A stretch of 64,000 nucleotides of DNA from Mucilaginibacter segetis (GCF_016522075.1 NZ_JAEHFW010000001.1:1736001-1800000), one strand, 5' to 3'; positions 20,261 to 29,106 are shown, counted from the first letter of the stretch. Notes: generated by a model not told the origin, from the letters alone. Program-made: numbers and translations.

Positions 20261-20710
20261 TTACTTAGCGGCGTCGCGTAGAGCTTTAACTTCGTCATGC
20301 GCAGCATCGATACCGCTTTGCTGGCGACTTATTACTGCCCGTGCGTTTCCGCTCAGTTCGATATCTTCCAGGGCATCGCGGTAAGCCTTTTTAATGGCGT
20401 CCTCGCCGCGTTCCGCTTCTGATAAAATACTCTCGCGGCTGCTGCCCCCGAACAAAGCCTTTACATCGATCCAGGCGCGGTGCAGGCTGCCGGACACGCT
20501 GGTGCCGGTCTCCACGTCGCCGCCCTCACTGCCTACCAAAGCAGCCAGTTCCTGGCTATTTTCCCGGCTTTGCGCGGCATAACGCTGAAATAACTCTTTC
20601 AGGTCAATATTCTCGTCGTTAATATCCGCGATGGCTTTTTCAAATCCGGCTACGCGATCATTGTTGATTTCGATCAGTTCATTCAGAACCGAAGTTGTTT
20701 TGGTTTCCAT
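20261..20710 (-). CDS. PA2169-type four-helix-bundle protein (DUF2383)
   Basis: A 149-residue helical protein matching DUF2383: first helix LNELIEINNDRVAGFEKA, then acidic helices with Glu residues spaced for a di-metal ferritin-like site (FQRYAAQSRENSQEL), a conserved HRAWIDVKALF and a final helix QQSGIDAAHDEVKALRD. These proteins are stress-associated and frequently co-occur with DUF892 and catalase genes, as here. Possible metal storage or peroxide protection is an inference from fold. Confidence 0.85.
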   Translation of the reverse strand: METKTTSVLNELIEINNDRVAGFEKAIADINDENIDLKELFQRYAAQSRENSQELAALVGSEGGDVETGTSVSGSLHRAWIDVKALFGGSSRESILSEAERGEDAIKKAYRDALEDIELSGNARAVISRQQSGIDAAHDEVKALRDAAK

Positions 20711-20734
20711 AAGATAAATTTTTAAGGTTTTTAA

Positions 20735-21277
20735 TTACTCCGTTTCTGCCGCGGCAGCCTCGTTCACATAGTTCTCAGCTACTTCAGTTAACAGGGAATC
20801 TGCTGTTTTTTCTTCTTTCAGCGTTTCTTCCAGCAGGCGGGCCGCTTCATTATAGCCTAAGGTTGTAGCCAAGGTGCGTAAGGTACCATAGGAAGCGATC
20901 TCGTAATGCTCGACTTTCTGCGCCGCAGAGATGATCGCTACATCACGCACTTCGGTACCTTTTTCGGTTTCCTTCAGGAGTTCGTCCGCTTCTTTCAGCA
21001 GGCCGTCCATCGCTTCACATTTCACCGCTTTGGCTTTTTCACCAATGCTTTCAAATACTTTTTCCAGGCGGCTTACCTGGCCTTCGGTCTGGCTCAGGTG
21101 TTTCTCGATGGTCTTTTTCAGTTCTTCTGATGTTGCGCCTTTCATCATTTTAGGCAGCGCTTTTACCAGGTGCTGTTCGGCCCAGTAGATGTCTTTTAGT
21201 TCGTCTACGAATAATTCTTTCAGGGCGCTTTCCACCTCGGGAGTGCGCTCCACTTTCGTTTGCTTTTTAGTTGCCAT
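20735..21277 (-). CDS. YciE/YciF-type ferritin-like protein (DUF892)
   Basis: From the ATG at 21277 (MATKKQTKVE) the protein has 180 residues and matches DUF892: LKELFVDELKDIYWAEQHLVKALPKM followed by Glu-His rich helices (HLSQTEGQVSRLEKVFE, AQKVEHYEIASYGTL) that hold the ferritin-like di-iron ligands. The upstream in-frame start at 21310 overlaps a TACTTTTG promoter element, which argues for the later start. Family members are induced by stress in many bacteria. Confidence 0.87.
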   Translation of the reverse strand: MATKKQTKVERTPEVESALKELFVDELKDIYWAEQHLVKALPKMMKGATSEELKKTIEKHLSQTEGQVSRLEKVFESIGEKAKAVKCEAMDGLLKEADELLKETEKGTEVRDVAIISAAQKVEHYEIASYGTLRTLATTLGYNEAARLLEETLKEEKTADSLLTEVAENYVNEAAAAETE

Positions 21278-21307
21278 AGGTATGCTTTTTTCTTTAAAAA
21301 CATGCAG

Positions 21308-21315
21308 CAAAAGTA
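21308..21315 (-). promoter_or_regulatory. -7 promoter element (TACTTTTG) for the DUF892 gene
   Basis: A TAnnTTTG element on the minus strand 31 bases before the ATG at 21277. It decides the start of the DUF892 gene. No clear -33 TTG at standard spacing. The remaining intergenic DNA up to 21530 is AT-rich with no convincing gene. Confidence 0.45.
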
Positions 21316-21530
21316 CTTTGTTTTCAAAAAAATTAATTAGAACGATAATTGTGTTTGATGTAATAATTGCGGAAAAAGCTTAGTGAAGCCGCAGTGGTTT
21401 ATTTTTATGCAGGAATGCAGGCAGTTTAAAAACACACCACTCCAGTTCCCGAAAAACGATCCGAATCTATTTAACCCGCCATCCGGTTTGATCATTTGAA
21501 CAATAACGCGACAGCGGAGCTACCGATTGG

Positions 21531-22250
21531 TTAAATCAGGTTAGTCAGCGTTTGCAGGTTTTGAACGGCAGCGCCCAGCGTGTTATTGAAATAAGCATAT
21601 GCCTGCTTGCCTTCTGCCAGCTGTTCCCGGATAAGGTCCGCATATTCCTGTAAGTGTTCCTGGGTATAGCTCCCGCGATAGCCCTTTTCAGGGCCGTGAA
21701 AACGGATAAAGACGTGTTCCGCGGTGCTTTGCAGCGGTGATGCCGATCCTGGCATGTCGTGCCACACCAGCGCAACATCAAAATTCTGTAACAGCGAATA
21801 AACTTCCTGCCGGTACCAGATAGGGTTACGGAATTCGATCGCGATGCGCCAGCCGTAGGGCTGCAAAACCCGAAACAAGGTGCTTAGCTGAGCTAAATTC
21901 CACATAAATTTGGGCGGCAGTTGTACCAGCAGGCAGCCGCGTTTGCTGGTCGCGCTGACCGCCTCCATAAAACCGGGGATTGGCCCAAGGTCAAATTGAC
22001 CGGGCAAAGCATGGGTCACCGACTGGTGCAGTTTGAAACTGAACCGGAATTCATCCGGCACCTCGCCGGTCCATTTCTGTACGGTCTTTACCGAGGGCAT
22101 CCGGTAAAAACTGGCATTGACCTCGATAGAATTGAATAACGACGCGTAATAAGTCAGGCGTGTGCCTTGTTGGAACACCTCCGGAAAAAACGATTTGTTT
22201 TTGACCGGCAGCACCAGGTTGCTGGTGCCCGCATAAAAGTTATTTTCCAA
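21531..22250 (-). CDS. DUF72-domain protein
   Basis: A 239-residue protein of the DUF72 family with a TIM-barrel fold: FYAGTSNLVLP at the start, YYASLFNSIEVNASFYRMPS, FSFKLHQSVTHA, LVQLPPKF, IAIEFRNPIWY and a C-terminal AYAYFNNTLGAA. These pieces follow the family order. Molecular function is unknown, although the fold resembles xylose-isomerase-like barrels. The gene overlaps the DUF3175 gene by 11 bases. Confidence 0.88.
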   Translation of the reverse strand: MENNFYAGTSNLVLPVKNKSFFPEVFQQGTRLTYYASLFNSIEVNASFYRMPSVKTVQKWTGEVPDEFRFSFKLHQSVTHALPGQFDLGPIPGFMEAVSATSKRGCLLVQLPPKFMWNLAQLSTLFRVLQPYGWRIAIEFRNPIWYRQEVYSLLQNFDVALVWHDMPGSASPLQSTAEHVFIRFHGPEKGYRGSYTQEHLQEYADLIREQLAEGKQAYAYFNNTLGAAVQNLQTLTNLI

Positions 22251-22515
22251 ATAGTTCCCTCAGTTTATCTTTTGCCTTTTCCAATACTTGTTTTTCATCC
22301 GCACTGAGGTTTTTACCTGCCCGGTTCTCATAAAAGGTCAGCATGGACATGGCGCTGCGGAAGGGCGACGATTTGCGCCGGTTACTGCTTTCCGCCGAAT
22401 GTTTCAGTGAAACGGCGATCTTATCAGGATCGCCCGATCTGAAAATATCCTTTTCCAGGTCGAGGGCATCACTGTGTTCGGTCACCTCGCCCGACCATTT
22501 TTTATTGGTTGTCAT
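22240..22515 (-). CDS. DUF3175 protein
   Basis: A 91-residue basic protein closely following the DUF3175 pattern: KWSGEVTEHSDALDLE, then IAVSLKHSAESSNRRKSSPF, then RSAMSMLTFYENRAGKNL, then a charged C-terminal helix. The family is small, widely found in stress and plant-associated gene clusters, and of unknown function. It is probably co-transcribed with DUF72 (11-base overlap). Confidence 0.88.
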   Translation of the reverse strand: MTTNKKWSGEVTEHSDALDLEKDIFRSGDPDKIAVSLKHSAESSNRRKSSPFRSAMSMLTFYENRAGKNLSADEKQVLEKAKDKLRELFGK

Positions 22516-22524
22516 ATGTTGTAA

Positions 22525-23400
22525 TTAAGGTTGCCCCGTGCCGCCTGCCGCGCCATAAACTTGACCTGTTGCATAACTTGCGTCAGCGGCGGCCAATTGT
22601 ACATAAATAGAAGCCAGTTCAGCCGGCTGTCCTGGCCGGCCCAAAGATGTTTGTTCGCCAAATTGTTTCAATTTTTCCATGCTGGCGCCGCCGCTGACCT
22701 GCAGGGGCGTCCATATGGGCCCGGGTGCTACACCGTTTACCCGGATGCCTTTTGGCCCCAACTGCTTGGCCAGCGATTTGACATAATTCGTGGTCGCCGC
22801 CTTTGTTTGCGCATAGTCGTACAAATCGGGTGTCGGGTCATAGGCCTGTTCGGAAGTGGTGCCGATAATCACCGAGCCGGCTTTCAAGTGGGGCAGGGCC
22901 GCTTTGATGGTCCAGAAGGGCGCGTAAATATTTGTCTTCATGGTCGCGTCGAAATCTGCGCTGCTGATATCAAGAATCGAATCATGCGCCTGTTGGCGGC
23001 CCGCATTGTTGACCAGGATATCGAGGCCGCCCAGCTTTTCTACTGCCTCGGCAACCATTGCTTGACAGAACCTCTCGTCGCGCAGATCGCCCGGAATGGC
23101 AATGGCTTTAGCTCCTTCTTTTTCCATCAAGGAAATCACCTCCTGTGCATCTGATTCTTCCGTCGGATAGTAATTAATGGCCACGTCAGCGCCTTCCCGG
23201 GCGTAGGCGATGGCCGCCGCCCGGCCCATGCCGGAGTCGCCACCAGTGATCAGGGCCTTGCGGCCTTTCAACCTTCCGGACCCCTGATAGCTGGTCTCAC
23301 CATGATCTGGTTTGGGGTTCATTTTGCCCGCCAGGCCGGGCCATTCCTGGAATTGTTCCTCAAATGGCGGTTTCGGGTATTTATCTAAAGGATTCTCCAT
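22525..23400 (-). CDS. SDR-family oxidoreductase with N-terminal extension, copy 1
   Basis: A 291-residue short-chain dehydrogenase. A Pro-rich tail of about 45 residues precedes the Rossmann start ALITGGDSGMGRAAAIAYAREG (cofactor loop). The NAG segment is present (ILVNNAGRQ) and the catalytic Tyr-x-x-x-Lys is YAQTKAATT. The C-terminus APGPIWTPLQVSGG and TGQVYGAAGG match the glucose-1-dehydrogenase/YhdG-like branch common in stress clusters. Its paralogue at 23598-24452 lies upstream with one small gene between them. Substrate unknown. Confidence 0.88.
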   Translation of the reverse strand: MENPLDKYPKPPFEEQFQEWPGLAGKMNPKPDHGETSYQGSGRLKGRKALITGGDSGMGRAAAIAYAREGADVAINYYPTEESDAQEVISLMEKEGAKAIAIPGDLRDERFCQAMVAEAVEKLGGLDILVNNAGRQQAHDSILDISSADFDATMKTNIYAPFWTIKAALPHLKAGSVIIGTTSEQAYDPTPDLYDYAQTKAATTNYVKSLAKQLGPKGIRVNGVAPGPIWTPLQVSGGASMEKLKQFGEQTSLGRPGQPAELASIYVQLAAADASYATGQVYGAAGGTGQP

Positions 23401-23401
23401 T

Positions 23402-23578
23402 TTAACTTTTCTTTTTGGGTACCTTGGCGCCTTCCTTTCGTGCTTCTGACAAGCCGATGGCGATAGCTTGCTTTTTACTGGTTACTTTCTTCCCGCTGCC
23501 GCTTTTAAGCGTGCCTTCTTTTTCTTCGTGTAAAGCCTTATGGACCTTGTCCTGTGCTTTTTCTGAATATTTAGCCAT
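23402..23578 (-). CDS. DUF6496-type small basic protein
   Basis: From the ATG at 23578 (MAKYSEKAQDKVHKALHE) the protein has 58 residues and is rich in Lys: a Lys/Glu helix, a GSGKKVTSKKQAIAIGLSEA turn and helix, and a Lys tail. This arrangement matches DUF6496, a small family seen mostly in Bacteroidota and alphaproteobacteria. The frame extends to 23680 but that part overlaps the SDR gene and lacks family features. It lies 1 base before the SDR start downstream, so the three genes likely form one operon. Confidence 0.75.
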   Translation of the reverse strand: MAKYSEKAQDKVHKALHEEKEGTLKSGSGKKVTSKKQAIAIGLSEARKEGAKVPKKKS

Positions 23579-23597
23579 GATATGATGTTTTTGATGT

Positions 23598-24452
23598 TTA
23601 ACCATTAACGACTTCGCCGCCATTGACGTGGATGACTTGCCCGGTGATGAAGGAGGCGTCATCCGAGGCAAGGAACACATAGGCAGGGCCCAGTTCTGAA
23701 GGTTGCCCGGCGCGTTTCATCGCCGTCTCATTGCCAAAACTTTTGATCTTCTCTTCGTCAAAGCTGGATACGATCAATGGCGTCCAGACCGGACCGGGCG
23801 CTACCCCGTTGACACGAATACCTTTTTCGCTCAGATTGGTGGCCAGCGAACGCGTGAACGTTGTGATCGCGCCTTTGGTCGACGAATAGTCGATCAGCGA
23901 GGGTGAAGAACGATAAGCCGTGACGGAAGTGGTGTTGATGATACAGTCGCCCTCCTTTAAGTGTTGAAGCGCCGCTTCGGCGAAATAGAAATAAGCAAAG
24001 ATATTGGTGCGGAAGGTGATGTCGAGTTGTTGTTCGTCAATAGCTTTGACATCTTTCTGCGGGAACTGCATCCCGGCATTATTGACCAGAATATTCAGCT
24101 GGCCGAAGGCCTTAACTGTTTGTGAAACGGCCGTTTTGCAGAATGCCGCGTTTTTTACGTCGCCTTTGATCAGCAGGCATTTTTTACCCGTAGCTTCGAC
24201 CAGGTCGCGCGTGGTTTCGGCATCTACGTCTTCGTCTAAATAAACGATGGCTACATCAGCACCTTCCTCGGCAAAATGCACCGCCACGGCACGGCCGATG
24301 CCACTATCTCCACCCGTAATTAAAGCCACCTTGCCCAGCAACTTTTCGGCGGGCTTATAACTATCCTTAATATATTGCGGCGCTGGGTCCATTTTAGCTT
24401 CGATACCCGGTTGCCGGTGCTGTTTTTTCGGTGCTTTTTCTTTTGTTTCCAT
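23598..24452 (-). CDS. SDR-family oxidoreductase with N-terminal extension, copy 2
   Basis: A 284-residue short-chain dehydrogenase paralogous to the one at 22525-23400. It has a basic, Gln/Pro-rich tail, VALITGGDSGIGRAVAVHFA, ILVNNAGMQFP, the catalytic YSSTKGAIT, and APGPVWTPLIVSS near the end. The last residues (TGQVIHVNGGEVVNG) are a typical SDR C-terminus. It would use NAD(P)H on an unknown carbonyl or sugar substrate. It leads a three-gene minus-strand operon. Confidence 0.88.
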   Translation of the reverse strand: METKEKAPKKQHRQPGIEAKMDPAPQYIKDSYKPAEKLLGKVALITGGDSGIGRAVAVHFAEEGADVAIVYLDEDVDAETTRDLVEATGKKCLLIKGDVKNAAFCKTAVSQTVKAFGQLNILVNNAGMQFPQKDVKAIDEQQLDITFRTNIFAYFYFAEAALQHLKEGDCIINTTSVTAYRSSPSLIDYSSTKGAITTFTRSLATNLSEKGIRVNGVAPGPVWTPLIVSSFDEEKIKSFGNETAMKRAGQPSELGPAYVFLASDDASFITGQVIHVNGGEVVNG

Positions 24453-24548
24453 GTTTCGACGATATGCTATATTAACTTGAACGAAAAATATTTGTTTAAT
24501 AATTTTTTAAAAAGCAAACACTATCTGCCCGGTTTTTGTAATAGGAAT

Positions 24549-26066
24549 ATGACATCAAAATCAACAACAATGGGCACCAGAGACGGGGCTTTAGAAAGCC
24601 CCTGGCAAAATACCTTGGAAGTTAGTATCTCCAACCGGCAGAATGCCGGCGTTTACGATTGTCTGGTGGTCGGTGGCGGTATCACCGGGCTGACGGCGGC
24701 GCTCTTGCTGCAACAGGCCGGGAAGCAGGTATTCCTTGTTGAAGCGCATCGCATCGGCTTTGGTACCACCGGCGGCACGAGCGCCCATATCAATACCTTC
24801 GCGGATACGACTTACGCCGAGGCGGAAAGCGCCTTTGGCTTGGAGGGCGCACAGCTTTTCGCCGACGCCATCCGGGAAGGCTACGACCTGATTGCGGGCT
24901 GGCAACAGGATTGTGATTTTGAAGTGAAGCCCGGCTATTTGTATGCGGAAACCGAAAAAGAAGTAAAACAATTAGACAAAATTTATGAAGCTGCGGTAAA
25001 GGTTGGCGTAAATGTAGCTTATACTGACCAGGTACCTACGCCGGTTCCGTTCAAAAAAGCCCTGGTTTGGCCGGACCAGGCGCAGTTCCACCCGCTAAAA
25101 TATTTGAGTGTCCTGCAAAAGGCTTTCCTGGCAGCTGGCGGCAGCATCAGGGAAAACACGCTGATCACCGGCATTGAAAGCAAAGGCGGCCTTCATACCG
25201 CCGGTGATATCAAAGCCAGGGCGGTGATCTATGCCACGCATACCCCGCCGAATATCAATCTGTTCAATTTCGAATGCGCCCCGTACCGCAGCTATGTGAT
25301 CGCTGTAAAATTAAAGGGCGGAAAATACCCGGATGCGCTGATCTACGATTCGCAGGAACCCTACCATTATGTGCGGACCCACGTTATTGAAGGGGAGCAA
25401 CTGCTGCTGGTGGGCGGGCTGGACCATAAAACGGGCCATGACGACCCGGAAAAAGCTTTTAAAGCGCTCGAAAAATATGTGCGGGAATATTATAGTGTAT
25501 CCTCGGTCAAATATAAATGGTCGTCGCAATATTATGTGCCGGTAGACGGCCTGCCTTATATCGGGCAAATGCCCATGTCAGCAGAAGGTATTTACTGCGC
25601 CACAGGTTATAACGGTAACGGTATGATGCTGGGCAGCGTGGCCGGGAAAATCCTGAGTGATCTTGTACTGGGTAAAGCAAATAAATATGAAAAGCTGTTC
25701 AGCCCGGCCCGCGTCAAACCATTGGACAGCTTTAGCGAATTCGTCAAAGAAAACGCAGATGTCGCTTATCATTTTGTAGCGGATCGCTTCGGCATTTATG
25801 AAACCGATTCGCTGAAACGCTTATCACCCGGCACGGGCAAGCTGGTAGAAGTGGACGGAAAAAAAATAGCAGCGTACCGCGATGAGTCCGGCGAAATTTA
25901 TGCCCTGAGCCCGGTCTGTACGCATGCGGGTTGTATCGTCAACTGGAACAGTGAAGAGCGAAGCTGGGACTGCCCCTGCCACGGCGCGCGCTACGACGTA
26001 GCTGGCAAAGTATTAACCGGCCCTGCCACAAAGGACTTAACCGCTATCAGCACTCATGAAAGCTAA
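24549..26066 (+). CDS. FAD-dependent oxidoreductase with C-terminal Rieske domain
   Basis: A 505-residue protein from the ATG at 24549. A DAO-type FAD domain starts near residue 38 (LVVGGGITGLTAALLLQQAG) and runs to about residue 390. The C-terminus is a Rieske [2Fe-2S] domain with C457-T-H459 and C475-P-C-H478. Homologues are common in stress islands. It would couple amine or other substrate oxidation in FAD to an iron-sulphur centre. The longer frame from 24375 overlaps the divergent SDR gene and is not used. It overlaps the next gene by 11 bases. Confidence 0.9.
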   Translation: MTSKSTTMGTRDGALESPWQNTLEVSISNRQNAGVYDCLVVGGGITGLTAALLLQQAGKQVFLVEAHRIGFGTTGGTSAHINTFADTTYAEAESAFGLEGAQLFADAIREGYDLIAGWQQDCDFEVKPGYLYAETEKEVKQLDKIYEAAVKVGVNVAYTDQVPTPVPFKKALVWPDQAQFHPLKYLSVLQKAFLAAGGSIRENTLITGIESKGGLHTAGDIKARAVIYATHTPPNINLFNFECAPYRSYVIAVKLKGGKYPDALIYDSQEPYHYVRTHVIEGEQLLLVGGLDHKTGHDDPEKAFKALEKYVREYYSVSSVKYKWSSQYYVPVDGLPYIGQMPMSAEGIYCATGYNGNGMMLGSVAGKILSDLVLGKANKYEKLFSPARVKPLDSFSEFVKENADVAYHFVADRFGIYETDSLKRLSPGTGKLVEVDGKKIAAYRDESGEIYALSPVCTHAGCIVNWNSEERSWDCPCHGARYDVAGKVLTGPATKDLTAISTHES

Positions 26067-26499
26067 GGAGATATTATTGACGGGCGTGTCCGGCACCACG
26101 TTTATGACGCTGTTCAGTTACCTGGTGTCGCTGGCAGCTGAGGAAAACTTCAGCGAACCGGAACGATTGGGCCAGCTGGCGAACAGGCTGATCCCTAAGC
26201 TGGACGAAGAACAAAGCCAGGCCTTAGGCTGGCTGGGGCATTATGCGGTAGGCTTGCTTTTTGCGATGGTCTATGTCGAACTTTGGCGAAGCGGGAAACT
26301 CCGGCCCGACTGGAAGACCGGTCTTTGGCTGGGCGGTCTTAGTGGTCTATTGGCAGTGGCTGTTTGGAAAGCTACTTTTAAGGCCCATCCGCTGCCGCCG
26401 TCCTTGCGGTTCAATACATATTACCTGCAACTGGTACCGGCGCATATCGTCTTCGCTTTATTTGCAGGGCTGGGTTATCAACTCCTGAAAAAAATATGA
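26056..26499 (+). CDS. Membrane protein of unknown function, coupled to the Rieske oxidoreductase
   Basis: A 147-residue protein with about four hydrophobic segments: VSGTTFMTLFSYLVSLA near the start, ALGWLGHYAVGLLFAMVYV in the middle, LWLGGLSGLLAVAVWKATF, and VPAHIVFALFAGLGYQLL at the end. No known family is evident. It starts 11 bases inside the oxidoreductase gene and overlaps the GH130 gene by 4 bases, so it is translationally coupled on both sides. It could anchor the Rieske flavoprotein or carry electrons to the membrane; this is inference. Confidence 0.75.
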   Translation: MKAKEILLTGVSGTTFMTLFSYLVSLAAEENFSEPERLGQLANRLIPKLDEEQSQALGWLGHYAVGLLFAMVYVELWRSGKLRPDWKTGLWLGGLSGLLAVAVWKATFKAHPLPPSLRFNTYYLQLVPAHIVFALFAGLGYQLLKKI

Positions 26500-27542
26500 C
26501 CGACATCGCCCGCCGCTTTCCCGAAAACCCGCTGTTGCTGCCTAAGGACCTGGCTCCAAGCCGCGAGGGGCTGCAAATTATAAGCTTGCTTAATCCGGGT
26601 GTTTTTCGTTTTGAAGAAAAAATATGGATGATTGTGCGTGTTGCAGAAGGTGTAGAACAAAAGGAAGGCGTATTGTTTTTTCCGGCACTTAATGTCGCAG
26701 GCGATACAGAAATTATTGAAGTGCCTTTAAATGACCCCGACCTGATCGCCTCAGACGCGCGGGTAATTAGCTATAAGGGCCTGGATTATCTGACCACGGT
26801 GTCGCATTTACGCCTGTTGTCCAGTACCGATGGTATCCACTTTCAGGAAGACCCCGCTTACCCGCCTTTGTTTGGCAAAGGTGAACTGGAACGTTTTGGG
26901 ATTGAAGATTGCCGGGTGACGCTAATGGAAGATATGTATTACCTCACCTATACCGCCGTATCCGACAGCGGCGTGGGCGTTGGCTTACGGTCTACTACTG
27001 ATTGGCGGCATTTTGAAAACGGCGGGATGATCTTGCCGCCGCATAACAAAGATTGCGCAATCTTTGAAGAAAAGATAAACGGCAAGTATTATTGCCTGCA
27101 CCGGCCCAGCAGCAAGGAGATCGGTGGTAACTATATCTGGTTGGCCGAATCTTCTGATGCCCGGCGATGGGGTAATCACCGCTGCCTGATCAAGACCCGT
27201 CCGGGTATGTGGGACAGTGCCCGTGTGGGTGCCGGCGCGGCACCCATCCGCACCAAACACGGCTGGTTGGAGATCTATCACGGTGCCGATGCCGAACACC
27301 GGTATTGTTTGGGGGCTTTCCTGATGGACCTGGATGATCCGGGCAAAGTGATCGCCAGGACAAAAGAGCCCATCATGATACCCACGGAATCCTATGAGCT
27401 CAGTGGCTTTTTTGGTTATGTGGTGTTTACCAATGGCCATGTCGTCGATGGTGATCAATTGACCATTTATTATGGCGCGGCGGATGAGTTTGTCTGCGGC
27501 GCACATTTCTCGATCGCTGAAATTTTAAACCTGCTGCGCTAA
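26496..27542 (+). CDS. GH130-family glycoside phosphorylase/hydrolase
   Basis: A 348-residue five-bladed beta-propeller enzyme of family GH130 (start region RRFPENPLLLPKDLAP, then NPGVFRFEEKIWMIVRVAEG, IEDCRVTLMEDMYYLTYTA, and GMWDSARVGAGAAPI). Family members phosphorolyse or hydrolyse beta-mannosides. No signal peptide, so it acts in the cytoplasm. The ATG overlaps the preceding stop (ATGA). Its exact linkage cannot be read from the sequence. It ends convergently with CinA, overlapping by 18 bases. Confidence 0.88.
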   Translation: MTDIARRFPENPLLLPKDLAPSREGLQIISLLNPGVFRFEEKIWMIVRVAEGVEQKEGVLFFPALNVAGDTEIIEVPLNDPDLIASDARVISYKGLDYLTTVSHLRLLSSTDGIHFQEDPAYPPLFGKGELERFGIEDCRVTLMEDMYYLTYTAVSDSGVGVGLRSTTDWRHFENGGMILPPHNKDCAIFEEKINGKYYCLHRPSSKEIGGNYIWLAESSDARRWGNHRCLIKTRPGMWDSARVGAGAAPIRTKHGWLEIYHGADAEHRYCLGAFLMDLDDPGKVIARTKEPIMIPTESYELSGFFGYVVFTNGHVVDGDQLTIYYGAADEFVCGAHFSIAEILNLLR

Positions 27543-28007
27543 AGATTCCAGCAGCAATTCGGCGGTTGCGCCGATGGTCTGCTTGATGATGGCTTCGCGG
27601 TTCCCGCTAAAAGTAAAGCGCCGCGAGATAAGGTTTCGCCGGATCAAGGCAGAAACAAACATTGTACCAACCGGTTTTTCCGCGGTTTCACTACCGCCAG
27701 GCGCGGTTAGGCCGGTAACGGCAACCGCGATATCCGCCGGGATCAGGTGCTTCAGGCCTCTGGCCAGTTCGTCCGTGACTTCCTGCGATTCCGGCGTAAA
27801 AATTTCGATCAGCGGGTGCGGTACACCCAGCAAACTTTCTTTCAGGGATGCATCGTAGCAGGTGATGCCACCCTGCAATACTTCACCGGCTTGTTCGGTC
27901 AGCGCGAATTCCGAACACAGCCAGCCTGCTGTCGCACTCTCTACGAAGGCGACCGTCAGCTGCTTTTCTGCCAGCGCGCGTGCACAAGCTGCGATCTTTT
28001 GTTCCAT
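27525..28007 (-). CDS. CinA-family nicotinamide-nucleotide amidohydrolase (PncC-type)
   Basis: A 160-residue stand-alone C-terminal CinA domain. It has the conserved FVESATAGWLCSEF, GGITCYDASLKESLLGV, and AVTGLTAPGGSETAEKPVGTMFV motifs. Members of this branch deamidate nicotinamide mononucleotide in NAD recycling, the PncC reaction. The N-terminal molybdopterin-binding-like half of long CinA proteins is absent, as in E. coli PncC. The gene lies between GH130 and the manganese catalase. Confidence 0.9.
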   Translation of the reverse strand: MEQKIAACARALAEKQLTVAFVESATAGWLCSEFALTEQAGEVLQGGITCYDASLKESLLGVPHPLIEIFTPESQEVTDELARGLKHLIPADIAVAVTGLTAPGGSETAEKPVGTMFVSALIRRNLISRRFTFSGNREAIIKQTIGATAELLLESLAQQV

Positions 28008-28015
28008 AACTATGC

Positions 28016-28042
28016 AAAAAGCTGCCCTTTTACAGGCAGCTT
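28016..28042 (-). terminator. Intrinsic terminator of the manganese catalase gene
   Basis: An 8-bp perfect stem (AAGCTGCC / GGCAGCTT) with an 8-base loop, followed on the minus strand by a run of five T. It lies just downstream of the catalase stop and before the CinA gene start. Confidence 0.75.
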
Positions 28043-28064
28043 CACTAAATCATTAAAATTAAAC

Positions 28065-28997
28065 TTATTGATAGGTGCTCCATTGCGCAACGCCTTCGGG
28101 TTCGGCATTCTTCACTTCGGCACTTTTCTCTTTGCTGAGCTGTTTATTCTGTTTTTCGGCAGCCTTCAGCTCTTTATCCTTATCATCTTCCAGTGCGGTC
28201 ATGCCCTGGGTTTCCCGTACATGGGCAACCGGGTCGGCAATATATTCGAAGTCCTTGCCCATGCCCGGCATCTCTCCCTGGTTCCAGGGGCCGCGTACTT
28301 CCGGTCCATTGGACAAATTGAAATATTGCTGGGTATAGCGAGGATCGGCGGCCAATACAGCCGGCGGGAAGTTGGGCTGAATATCATTCAGAGCCGCCTC
28401 GAACATTTTAAAGTGCGCAACCTCTCGTGTCATCAGGAACGATAGGGTTTCGTGAATGTAAGGATCGTCAGTGAATTTCATCAGGTGCTCATACACCAGT
28501 TTGGCGCGCGATTCGGAAGCCAGGTTGCTGCGTAGATCCACAGTCAGGTCGCCGTTAGAGGCGATATACGAAGCACACCACGGGATACCCTGGCTATTTC
28601 TTGGTGTTACCCCGCCGCCGGTGATGATCCCAAATTGCGGATTAGCGAAAACGGCCTGGTGGATAATATCTTCTTTAGCGGCCTTGCCATTCAGCACCTG
28701 CATAATCTCCGAACTATCCGCGGCGTTCTTTAACTCGCCGTTAACGCCTTTAAGCAACATCTGGATAGTGGCGCCGACAATCTCCAGGTGACTGAACTCT
28801 TCGGTCGCGATATCCATCAGCATGTCGTATTTGTCAGGATGTGGCACTTTGGCGCCAAAAGCCTGTGTGAAGTACTGCATAGCCGCAGCCAGTTCGCCGT
28901 TTTCGCCGCCGAATTGTTCTAACAATAAGTTAGCAAAATACGGGTCAGGGCGCGAAACCCTGGCGTTGAATTGTAAGTCTTTGACGTGGTGAAACAT
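28065..28997 (-). CDS. Manganese catalase
   Basis: A 310-residue non-heme catalase. It starts MFHHVKDLQFNARVSRPDPYFANLLLEQFGGENGEL, and carries the ferritin-like ligands in ATEEFSHLEIVGA and MTREVAHFKMFE, with a C-terminal region rich in charged residues. It breaks down hydrogen peroxide in the cytoplasm using a di-manganese centre. Homologues are frequent beside DUF2383/DUF892 genes in Bacteroidota and Firmicutes stress clusters. The C-terminal 60 residues are low-complexity (Lys/Glu/Asp), typical of the family in this phylum. Confidence 0.93.
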   Translation of the reverse strand: MFHHVKDLQFNARVSRPDPYFANLLLEQFGGENGELAAAMQYFTQAFGAKVPHPDKYDMLMDIATEEFSHLEIVGATIQMLLKGVNGELKNAADSSEIMQVLNGKAAKEDIIHQAVFANPQFGIITGGGVTPRNSQGIPWCASYIASNGDLTVDLRSNLASESRAKLVYEHLMKFTDDPYIHETLSFLMTREVAHFKMFEAALNDIQPNFPPAVLAADPRYTQQYFNLSNGPEVRGPWNQGEMPGMGKDFEYIADPVAHVRETQGMTALEDDKDKELKAAEKQNKQLSKEKSAEVKNAEPEGVAQWSTYQ

Positions 28998-29106
28998 AGG
29001 TAAATTGATTTAAATGTTGAACAATGAACAAACAGAAACTTATTTGTTATACAACTAACGGGAGTTAAATGTGTTTTTAAATTAATTAAATTAATTTCTA
29101 ATAAAA

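Noticed and set aside
21407..21499. A 30-residue plus-strand frame in the gap upstream of DUF892
   Set aside because: It has no ribosome site or promoter and no recognisable pattern; could be chance in a 250-base gap.
23579..23680. N-terminal extension of the DUF6496 frame
   Set aside because: It lies within the upstream SDR gene and lacks family residues; the ATG at 23578 gives the typical protein.
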